This document shows positions 1 to 5,976 of a stretch of 11,149 bases of DNA, one piece after another. Source of the stretch: Bacteroidetes bacterium 4572_114 (GTDB lineage Bacteria > Bacteroidota > Bacteroidia > Bacteroidales > 4484-276); the NCBI GenBank assembly GCA_002254335.1, contig NIVA01000028.1:1-11149 (forward strand). Direction: 5' to 3'. The notes beneath the pieces are model-generated. The model had not been told where the DNA came from, did not search any database, and worked only from the letters and a program-made list of their open reading frames with translations. Made by a program: the position numbers and the translations under genes. The stretch's first letter is position 1. Every line of letters begins with the position of its first letter.

Positions 1-542
1 AGTTTGTCCTCAAAAATGCTTTCAAATTTATCGCTAAGATTTATTGTGTTTATATATTCCCTTAGTTTTGATTGATTTAATGCATCAAGAAATTCGCCGA
101 ATGATAATGGGTACATATAAATACTTTGTATCCGCCCTACCGGCATTTTGAAATTTTCAGACTTTAGGGCAAATTCAATTAGCGATCCGGCCCCAATGAC
201 GTGCAACCCCGGCATCTTCTCATAAAAATACCGCAACGAAGAAATCACCGACGGGTAATCCTGTATTTCATCTAAAAACAGTAATGTTTTTCCGGGGTTA
301 ATACTCTCGTTCGATAATATGGATATTTTTTCAATTATCGATTTAGGGTCATAATTATCGAAACATTGCCCAAATTCAGGTTTTTCTTCAAAATTTATTT
401 CAACACAATTTTCAAAATTGGCTTTTCCGAATTGCCTTACAGAGTATGTTTTCCCTGTCTGTCTTGCCCCTCTGATTAACAATGGTTGCCTGACCTTACT
501 GTTTTTCCATTTCCTTAAAAAAACACTTATATCTCTTTGCAT
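1..542 (-). CDS. AAA_14/DUF4143-type ATPase, N-terminal part (gene runs off the left edge)
   Basis: The reverse strand from the ATG at 542 is open to the window edge, giving the first 180 residues. The Walker A motif GARQTGKT lies at residues 25-32, preceded by the typical PLLIRG strand, and the Walker B stretch LLFLDEIQ has its acidic pair at D91-E92. It is followed by GAGSLIEF and by MPVGRIQSIYMYPLSFGEF. This order is characteristic of the large family of P-loop ATPases with an AAA_14 domain and a C-terminal DUF4143 domain; the DUF4143 part would lie beyond the edge. The cellular role of these proteins is poorly defined. They occur singly, in many copies per genome, and are often annotated as ATP-binding proteins. 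The start is supported by a Bacteroidota-type promoter about 30 bp upstream. The 5' end shows no frameshift. Family assignment is confident; function is unknown. Confidence 0.88.
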   Translation of the reverse strand, partial: MQRDISVFLRKWKNSKVRQPLLIRGARQTGKTYSVRQFGKANFENCVEINFEEKPEFGQCFDNYDPKSIIEKISILSNESINPGKTLLFLDEIQDYPSVISSLRYFYEKMPGLHVIGAGSLIEFALKSENFKMPVGRIQSIYMYPLSFGEFLDALNQSKLREYINTINLSDKFESIFEDK

Positions 543-568
543 TTCAAATAGTTTTTAAGTTTATTTTG

Positions 569-598
569 CAAAGATAATATATTATGAACAAAACACAA
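569..598 (-). promoter_or_regulatory. Predicted Bacteroidota sigma-A promoter for the ATPase gene
   Basis: On the reverse strand TATCTTTG (569-576) matches the -7 consensus TAnnTTTG exactly, and TTG (596-598) lies 19 bp upstream, the expected -33 position. The inferred transcript would have a short leader before the ATG at 542. The -33 element falls inside the copy of the 33-bp repeat nearest the gene; the other copies have no -7 element at the right distance. Confidence 0.55.
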
Positions 599-674
599 GG
601 TTGTTTTATGCCCATATTGAACAAAACACAAGGTTGTTTTATGCCCATATTGAATAAAACACAAGGTTGTTTTT
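586..674. repeat. Three tandem copies of a 33-bp unit with internal dyad symmetry
   Basis: Two full copies (586-618 and 619-651) are followed by a partial third copy (652 to about 674). The first two are identical across all 33 bases. The third has one early substitution (gaataaaac for gaacaaaac) and diverges after the central part. Each unit contains the dyad AAAACA-N6-TGTTTT. The array fills the gap between the stop of the membrane-protein gene (695) and the promoter of the ATPase gene, and overlaps the predicted -33 element. It could be a set of operators or simply a small minisatellite. The hairpins are AT-only at their ends, so they are poor terminators. Confidence 0.9.
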
Positions 675-694
675 TGTTAAACCATTAATCTGGC

Positions 695-1744
695 TTACTT
701 TAGCTTGTAAACCCGCTTGAGCCAATTAGGAAGGACGAGGGCACCAATGATGATGTAAGGATAATAACTAACCACCCGCCATAAAAGTGCAAGGGCGGCA
801 ACCAATCCAAAAGGGATAAAATCGCCAAGGAAATCAGAAAATAGAAATTCAGCTACGCCACTGCTGCCCGGGGTTGGGCTAATGAGCAGGATGACCCACA
901 TCACCAGTTGGCGGGCATAAATCAAGAAATGCTGTCCCACGGGGGTAATCGACAGGATAAGGAAATTGACCACCCAAAAACGGGCTGTCCACGAAAAAAA
1001 GGTTGCTATATATGCCCTGGCCCAAAAAGTGAAAGGCTTCCCCTTCAATTCACGGGAGGTTGTGATGATATCATCGCCGGTCTCCCCTGCCTGTGGACGC
1101 CACTTGCGCAGAAAAGGGATTTTAAATATCCTTAACAGAATCCATTTAAAGCCCCTTGGCCTGATAAAAATGCCATAGGAAATAATCGCGGTAAGCACCA
1201 GGATAAATGCATAGCCGAGAAAAAATATCCCTTGCAGGCCCCACTGGGTATTCATAAATAAATAACTGCCCTCGCTGGTGAAGAGTTGATTTGTCCCTAC
1301 GATAATAAATAATACAGGGACCATGGTAATATAAAAAAGTTCGTCCAATAATGCCGTTACCATTACAATTGCTGTTGACCGCCCTGCGCTAATCCCTTCT
1401 TTTGAAATGATGTAGAGTGCTGCGGCAGACCCACCCACAACGCTAGGTGTAACCGATGAGGCGAATTCCCACAACATGATCACATCAAACGACTTCCTCC
1501 ACGAAAGCTCCTTGTCGGTAAGCAGGCGGATGCGGAACATATAGGCAACATCGCGTGTTACCATCAGCAACAAGGCAATAAAAATGAACAGTGAAGAATA
1601 ATAAGTCCATTGAATATCGTAGAAGGGTTTGGGGTCGAAATCATGGAAAACAAGGTATGCCACAACGGCAAGCCCGATCGCCACCGGGATGATCACCCGT
1701 TTGAACTTGAAAATTTTAAGGACTTTTTTATGTTGTTCCGTCAT
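695..1744 (-). CDS. LPG-synthase transmembrane domain / UPF0104 (YbhN-like) integral membrane protein
   Basis: A 349-residue multi-pass membrane protein with about eight hydrophobic segments, the first at residues 17-33 after a short Lys-rich cytoplasmic start. Two family signatures are visible: TPSVVGGSAAALYI followed by a GRSTA...LLDE helix (residues 99-135), and SPTPGSSGVAEF (289-300). These mark the transmembrane domain that is fused to a catalytic domain in MprF (lysyl-phosphatidylglycerol synthase/flippase) but stands alone here. No aminoacyl-transferase domain is present, so lysine transfer to lipid is not expected; a lipid- or isoprenoid-linked transport role is only a family-level inference. 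The ATG at 1744 puts a charged segment directly before the first helix. It is a single gene, read leftward, with a possible promoter at 1774-1804. No convincing intrinsic terminator follows its stop; the repeat array begins within about 20 bp. Confidence 0.9.
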   Translation of the reverse strand: MTEQHKKVLKIFKFKRVIIPVAIGLAVVAYLVFHDFDPKPFYDIQWTYYSSLFIFIALLLMVTRDVAYMFRIRLLTDKELSWRKSFDVIMLWEFASSVTPSVVGGSAAALYIISKEGISAGRSTAIVMVTALLDELFYITMVPVLFIIVGTNQLFTSEGSYLFMNTQWGLQGIFFLGYAFILVLTAIISYGIFIRPRGFKWILLRIFKIPFLRKWRPQAGETGDDIITTSRELKGKPFTFWARAYIATFFSWTARFWVVNFLILSITPVGQHFLIYARQLVMWVILLISPTPGSSGVAEFLFSDFLGDFIPFGLVAALALLWRVVSYYPYIIIGALVLPNWLKRVYKLK

Positions 1745-2059
1745 GGCTGGTTGAATCCGCTTTTATTGCATTGCAAAAGTCTGAATAATTTATCGGGTTT
1801 CCAAAAGAGAATGATTTCCAAACGTTTTTTGGTCACATAATTAAGCACGAAATTTTCTTTAAGGTAAAACAAATAAATTTTTAAACGGCGCATTATCAAT
1901 GTATTAAAAATATGAAACTATCAAAAATGCCATATAGGCAGTTGGCTCGCCCCCAATAACGTCATGTTGGCAGTGCTTTTTTGATGGTATAAAAATTGAT
2001 AAATCCAGAAAAATATAAGGATTTTAAAAAATAAACTAAAACAAGAAAGGAACTATATT
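1745..2059. other. Non-coding stretch between divergent membrane-protein and hsp20 genes
   Basis: This 315-bp gap carries the possible leftward promoter near its left end and must hold the hsp20 promoter. I see no exact TAnnTTTG with a partner TTG upstream of hsp20. I see no CIRCE inverted repeat (TTAGCACTC-N9-GAGTGCTAA) and no complete sigma-54 site, although TTGGCA near 1970 resembles a -24 element. Two TTGGC words about 30 bp apart are the only other local structure noted. No RNA gene or small reading frame is supported. Confidence 0.6.
1774..1804 (-). promoter_or_regulatory. Possible promoter for the UPF0104-family gene
   Basis: On the reverse strand GACTTTTG (1774-1781) differs from TAnnTTTG at one position, and a TTG (1802-1804) sits 20 bp upstream. 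The site is 30-60 bp before the ATG at 1744. The spacing is right but the -7 match is imperfect. Confidence 0.35.
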
Positions 2060-2485
2060 ATGACACTTTCAAAATGGAACACCAACCACGAATTATCAGA
2101 TTTGTTTAACGACTTATTTGGAAATGCTTCGAACGAGCAAATGAAACAAAGGAAATATGAATGTGCGCCCTCCACAAACATCATCGAAAAAAATGATGGG
2201 TTTGAACTGCACATGGCCGTGCCAGGCGTAGAAAAGAAAGATGTGAAGATAAATATGGAGAAAAATGTATTAAACATCACATCCGAAAAGGAGGCTGAAA
2301 AGGAAGATGAAGGGACGAAATATGCCCGGAGGGAGTTTGTTTACGGAACCTTTTGCCGGTCGTTTACTTTGCCCGACACCATCGACACTGAAAAAATCAG
2401 TGCTGATTTTAAAAATGGGATATTAAAAGTGAACCTGCCCAAAAAGGAAGAAATAAAAATCAGCAAGGAAATAAGTATTTCTTAA
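2060..2485 (+). CDS. Small heat-shock protein, Hsp20/alpha-crystallin family
   Basis: A 141-residue cytoplasmic chaperone of the ATP-independent holdase type, which binds unfolding proteins and keeps them refoldable by the Hsp70/ClpB machinery (family knowledge). The alpha-crystallin domain spans about residues 35-128: it opens with PSTNIIEKNDGFEL, continues with the conserved MAVPGVEKKDVKI strand region and ends with the signature NGILKVNLPK (119-128). The C-terminal extension has two I-x-I motifs, IKI (132-134) and ISI (138-140), of the kind that docks into neighbouring subunits during oligomer assembly. The N-terminal arm is short (about 34 residues). Length is normal for the family. An AAAGGA sequence 8 bp before the ATG (2046-2051) supports the start. 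The gene is monocistronic and ends at a strong palindromic terminator. No CIRCE or other recognised heat-shock operator is visible. Confidence 0.96.
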   Translation: MTLSKWNTNHELSDLFNDLFGNASNEQMKQRKYECAPSTNIIEKNDGFELHMAVPGVEKKDVKINMEKNVLNITSEKEAEKEDEGTKYARREFVYGTFCRSFTLPDTIDTEKISADFKNGILKVNLPKKEEIKISKEISIS

Positions 2486-2500
2486 TTTTGTGTTGAAAAT

Positions 2501-2534
2501 AAAAAAAAGCCGCTCAATTGAGCGGCTTTTTTTT
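2501..2534. terminator. Bidirectional intrinsic terminator between hsp20 and the wzc-like gene
   Basis: A perfect 34-bp palindrome: the stem arms GCCGCTCA and TGAGCGGC (centre AATT) are flanked by eight A on the left and eight T on the right. It therefore reads as a GC-rich hairpin followed by a U8 tract on both strands. It lies 16 bp after the hsp20 stop and 5 bp after the wzc-like stop, so it serves both convergent genes. Confidence 0.93.
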
Positions 2535-2539
2535 GGTAG

Positions 2540-4999
2540 TTAGGCTTTACCAAAAACTTTTTTGAACAGTGTTTTTTTACCGTCTTCATCATCATCGGTG
2601 TAATAACCGTATCCATAGCCATAGCCGTATCCATAGCCATAGCCGTATCCATAACCATAACCGTACCCATACCCATATCCGTAGCCATACGAACCGCTCC
2701 CAAGTTTAACATCATTTATCATGATATAGACGTCGGGGATTTTCCGGTTTTCGATGTCTTTAATAATTGATTCAAATACTTTTTTATGGGTATAATTTTG
2801 CCGTACAAGGAACAGGTTGGCATCAGTATATTTCATTAGCAGGAAAGCATCGGTAACGAGGCCAACTGGTGGTGTGTCGATAATGATATAGTCGTATATC
2901 TTATGAAGTTTTTCCATCAACTCGTCCGCTTTTTCAGATGCTATCAATTCGGCAGGGTTGGGGGGCACCGGCCCGGCCATAATGATATCAAGGTTTTTTA
3001 CAGGCGATACCTGGATAATATCCTCCAAAGAACTTTTATTGATCAGGTATGAACTGATCCCCTCTGTATTTGTTAACCCGAAATCCTGGTAAATCTTAGG
3101 CTTTCTCAGGTCGTACCCCATCAACAGGGTTTTCTTTCCGTACATGGCAAAGATGCAAGCCAGGTTTATTGACACAAAAGTTTTTCCGGTGCCTACCATG
3201 TCGGAAGTTACCAGTACAGTTTGTTTATCTTTTCCTTTGGTGAGATATTGCAAATTTGTACGGATAGACCTGAACGATTCGGCAATAGAAGATTTTGGAC
3301 TGTCTGCAACAACCAATGCCCGTTCTTTATTGTTATGTATCACATGGCCAACTATCGGGATATTGGTAATTTTTTCTATCTCTTTTCTCTCAATGATATT
3401 GTCATTGAGGTAATCTTTTGCAAGAATATAACCAATAGGCAAAACAAGCCCTAGAACAAGTGCAATAAGGTAATTCAGGCTTTTTTTAGGATAAACTGGC
3501 GAGCCACCCTGTCTTGCGGCATCAACAATCTCATTGTCGGGCAGGTTAGAGGCCTTTGCAATTTGTGCTTCCGAACGTTTTTGTAGCAGGTATGTATATA
3601 GGGCATCGTTTAGCTTAAACTTTCGTTCGATACCAAAAAGCAGCCTCTGGGTCTGGGGAAGTTTATTGATTTTGCTGTCGAGACTGGAAATACGACCATC
3701 AATGTCCGCTATGGAAATTTGAGAAGTATGTACAATGTTTTGAATGTTTTCGAGAATGGTGTTTTTTACGGTCGCTATCCGTTGATCCATGCCCAGGACA
3801 AGCGGGTTCTTTTCGGAGGAATTAAACAACAGGTCGGCACGCTCGGTGTAAAGGTCTGCCAGGCCCGATATCAATTGGGATAAAAGCGGGTCTTCAATCC
3901 CCATCGAAGAGGGAATTACGACATCATAAATGTTTTCACGCTTTTTTTGAAGGTAATCCTGCAGGTTTTTATAATATTTCGATTTAACAATAAGCTGTGC
4001 CTTTTGATTTTCAAGGTTGCGCATGGTTTCAAAAACCTGTTGTGCCTGGAAGTCGAGGTCCATCACCTCGTTGTTCACCCTAAAGTCCTGGAGCTTGGTC
4101 TCTGTGTAATTCAACGAGTCGGTAATGTCAACCAGTTCCGAGTCGATAAAGCGAATTGTATTTACGGCAATCTGGTTTTTCTTTTCAATGCCCCGGTATA
4201 AATATTCTTCGGTGAGCTTGTTCAGGTAATCGGTCAGTTTTTTTGAATTACCACCCTTCAGCGATATTTCAACTATTGAAGCTTCGCGGTTAATGGGTTC
4301 AATCTTCAGCCCCCTGAACCGGTCGATAAGGCTTTTGAAATCATTTAACAAAAATGATAAGTTTTTGCCAATAAAATCTGCCTCAAAGTTTTCGGTAAGC
4401 AAAAGTTTAAATTTGTAATTCTCCGATTCAATCTCGTTTCCAAAACCAACCCTTTGGTTAATGATAAATTCCATCACTTCACCATCGTCTTCCTGGGCAC
4501 TAAAATCATACAACATTGCTTTTTCGGCCTGTGCTTCAATCCTATATTCTGAATTGGACAGTATGAAAATATTAAATTTTACATTCTTTGGCTGAACATG
4601 GGTTGAGTCGAAGATAACCTGAAAAGGCGAATTATTATACAATTCAGTGGTAATGAAATTTTCTTCCTTAAAGTACGACACCTCAAAATTAAGCCCATTA
4701 ATGGTACGGGCCGTTAAGCTATATGAATTAAGGATGCCGATTTCATTCTCAAGGTTCTGCTGACTGTTCATTATACCAATCCCGAGCAGGTTTTGGCCGG
4801 CCTTATCATCCTTGATAAGCACGGTGGTCTTTACCTCGTAAACAGGTTTGGTATATTTGTTAAAAAGAAAAGCTATGAGCAGGGCAACAAAAATAGCAAG
4901 CGCAAAAAAATACCAGAACCTAAAAAACTTAAAGAACAATGATTTCAGGTCGATAGATTCTTCTTGCTCAATGTTTTGGATGTTAGAATTATTTTCCAC
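2540..4999 (-). CDS. Wzc-like polysaccharide co-polymerase with BY-kinase domain and Tyr-Gly tail
   Basis: An 819-residue inner-membrane protein with the layout of Wzc. A first membrane helix (about 28-47) follows a short cytoplasmic start. A long periplasmic Wzz/GNVR region with coiled-coil segments comes next, then a second helix (about 507-527), then a cytoplasmic bacterial tyrosine kinase. The kinase shows Walker A VGTGKT (602-607), a Walker A' segment LLMGYDLRKP (D630) and Walker B IIIDTPP (D708). Known family members control chain length and export of capsule or exopolysaccharide, cycling by autophosphorylation of a C-terminal tyrosine cluster. That cluster here is extreme: 16 tyrosines in residues 771-800, fifteen alternating with glycine and then YY, followed by an acidic stretch. 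The start is GTG, 7 bp after the stop of the wza-like gene, which implies translational coupling; the next in-frame Met lies beyond the first helix. No glycosyltransferase gene follows. Confidence 0.94.
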   Translation of the reverse strand: MENNSNIQNIEQEESIDLKSLFFKFFRFWYFFALAIFVALLIAFLFNKYTKPVYEVKTTVLIKDDKAGQNLLGIGIMNSQQNLENEIGILNSYSLTARTINGLNFEVSYFKEENFITTELYNNSPFQVIFDSTHVQPKNVKFNIFILSNSEYRIEAQAEKAMLYDFSAQEDDGEVMEFIINQRVGFGNEIESENYKFKLLLTENFEADFIGKNLSFLLNDFKSLIDRFRGLKIEPINREASIVEISLKGGNSKKLTDYLNKLTEEYLYRGIEKKNQIAVNTIRFIDSELVDITDSLNYTETKLQDFRVNNEVMDLDFQAQQVFETMRNLENQKAQLIVKSKYYKNLQDYLQKKRENIYDVVIPSSMGIEDPLLSQLISGLADLYTERADLLFNSSEKNPLVLGMDQRIATVKNTILENIQNIVHTSQISIADIDGRISSLDSKINKLPQTQRLLFGIERKFKLNDALYTYLLQKRSEAQIAKASNLPDNEIVDAARQGGSPVYPKKSLNYLIALVLGLVLPIGYILAKDYLNDNIIERKEIEKITNIPIVGHVIHNNKERALVVADSPKSSIAESFRSIRTNLQYLTKGKDKQTVLVTSDMVGTGKTFVSINLACIFAMYGKKTLLMGYDLRKPKIYQDFGLTNTEGISSYLINKSSLEDIIQVSPVKNLDIIMAGPVPPNPAELIASEKADELMEKLHKIYDYIIIDTPPVGLVTDAFLLMKYTDANLFLVRQNYTHKKVFESIIKDIENRKIPDVYIMINDVKLGSGSYGYGYGYGYGYGYGYGYGYGYGYGYGYGYYTDDDEDGKKTLFKKVFGKA
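2600..2690. repeat. 18-bp minisatellite encoding the Tyr-Gly tail
   Basis: Inside the 3' end of the kinase gene the + strand repeats an 18-bp unit, ccgtatccatagccatag. There are two exact copies (2607-2624, 2625-2642), a third with two changes (2643-2660), a fourth more diverged (2661-2678) and a 12-bp partial copy (2679-2690). Each unit encodes three Tyr-Gly pairs on the reverse strand. A 6-bp subperiod underlies the 18-bp one. Units gained or lost would stay in frame. Confidence 0.92.
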
Positions 5000-5006
5000 T
5001 TTCGGG

Positions 5007-5807
5007 TTAATTAGTTTTAAAGAAATTAATTAAAAGTAAAGTTGTAGTTATGGTGGTGAAGATAAGCGTATAAGGGAAATTAGCAAAGGCATAATTCTTT
5101 CCTTTTACAGGTGGCACATAAACCACATCGTCGGGTTGAATGTAGTAATAATCAGATTCAAGGATGTTGATGTCGTTCAGGTTAAGTTGTATTACTTTCG
5201 TTCCATCCTGGGTTTCCCTCACAAGATAAATTTTATCCCTTTTTGCAAATGAGGTCATGTCGCCTGCCATGGCAATAAGTTCAAAAATATTCATTTTATT
5301 CTGGTAAATATTAACGATGCCCGGCCGGTTAACTTCGCCAATTACGGTTACTTTAAAAATGGCCAGCTTTACAATAACAGTGGTTTCTTTAAGGTAATCC
5401 TTAACGATGTCCTGGATGAGGTCTTTTGCCTGCTCAAGGGATAATCCCTTCACATATATTTTGCCTACAAACGGGAAATCAACATATCCCGAATCGCTGA
5501 CCATATAACTGTTGAGGTAAATCCCGGCATCGTTGTAATAATTTGAACTTCTGGAGACATCCTCCCCACCAAAAAAATTTTCCGCTTTTGCCAAGGCACT
5601 GTTAACTTTTATATACAGGTTGTCACCGGGCTGAATGTGGTAGGCTTCATTGCCCTTATTATGGAAATGTGACCTGGGCGAATCCCCTTTTTCCACTTCT
5701 TGTTGTAGATATTCAATTCGCTTCATGGGCACACAAGAAGAAAAAAAGTATGTGCCAACGATCAAAATCAAAATCAAACGAAAGAACAATAGTAGTTTTT
5801 TTCTCAT
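5007..5807 (-). CDS. Wza-like polysaccharide biosynthesis/export lipoprotein
   Basis: A 266-residue envelope protein of the outer-membrane polysaccharide export family. A lipoprotein signal peptide is clear: basic start MRKK, a hydrophobic core, then the lipobox FFSSC with the lipidated residue at Cys25. The Poly_export domain spans about residues 55-150, opening with YHIQPGDNLYIKV and containing VDFPFVGKIYVKG. An SLBB domain follows from about 152, with VTVIGEVNRPGIV and a closing YYYIQPDDVVYVPP. A hydrophobic segment close to the C-terminus (about 243-263) probably acts as the outer-membrane anchor or helix, ending in a short FFKTN tail. Compared with E. coli Wza (379 residues) it is short and has one SLBB domain, as is common in Bacteroidota. 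It is the first gene of a two-gene operon with the wzc-like kinase, and the two products are expected to form one trans-envelope export machine. Confidence 0.94.
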   Translation of the reverse strand: MRKKLLLFFRLILILIVGTYFFSSCVPMKRIEYLQQEVEKGDSPRSHFHNKGNEAYHIQPGDNLYIKVNSALAKAENFFGGEDVSRSSNYYNDAGIYLNSYMVSDSGYVDFPFVGKIYVKGLSLEQAKDLIQDIVKDYLKETTVIVKLAIFKVTVIGEVNRPGIVNIYQNKMNIFELIAMAGDMTSFAKRDKIYLVRETQDGTKVIQLNLNDINILESDYYYIQPDDVVYVPPVKGKNYAFANFPYTLIFTTITTTLLLINFFKTN

Positions 5808-5866
5808 AAAAAATATTATTATGATTTTTTTTCAGCCCATAAAACAGGCTTTTTGTTTTGAGTGCG

Positions 5867-5874
5867 CAAAAGTA
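5867..5874 (-). promoter_or_regulatory. Possible -7 element for the wza-wzc operon
   Basis: The reverse strand reads TACTTTTG, an exact match to TAnnTTTG, 60 bp before the ATG at 5807. No clear TTG lies 19-21 bp upstream (only ttcgg-like sequence), so the -33 element is weak or activator-dependent. A small AGCC/GGCT dyad (about 5834-5850) lies in the resulting leader. Confidence 0.4.
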
Positions 5875-5910
5875 GTTTAAATTGGCAAAACCCCGAATTT
5901 TTTTTTAGGA

Positions 5911-5942
5911 TTGATCCCCAAATTTTAATTGTTATACCTTTG
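5911..5942 (+). promoter_or_regulatory. Predicted Bacteroidota sigma-A promoter for topA
   Basis: TTG (5911-5913) and TACCTTTG (5935-5942) are separated by 21 bp, and the -7 element matches TAnnTTTG exactly. It lies about 35 bp before the topA ATG. It is divergent from the wza -7 element, with about 60 bp between the two. Confidence 0.6.
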
Positions 5943-5976
5943 CCGCGTTTTTCATAAAAAAATATAGGAGTAAATT

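Noticed and set aside
1965..1990. Possible sigma-54 promoter for hsp20 (TTGGCA near 1970)
   Set aside because: The -24 half is good, but the -12 position, which should read TTGC at fixed spacing, is a T-run; sigma-54 spacing is strict, so the site is incomplete.
2482..2715. Met/Asp-rich open frame on the reverse strand beside the kinase tail (MGMG, MDTAMAMDT)
   Set aside because: It is a shifted-frame reading of the 18-bp minisatellite of the wzc-like gene and also runs through the terminator palindrome; the repeat alone creates the pattern.
5831..5860. AGCC...GGCT hairpin followed by T-rich sequence on the + strand
   Set aside because: The stem is only about 4 bp and no + strand gene ends there; it is too weak to call a terminator.
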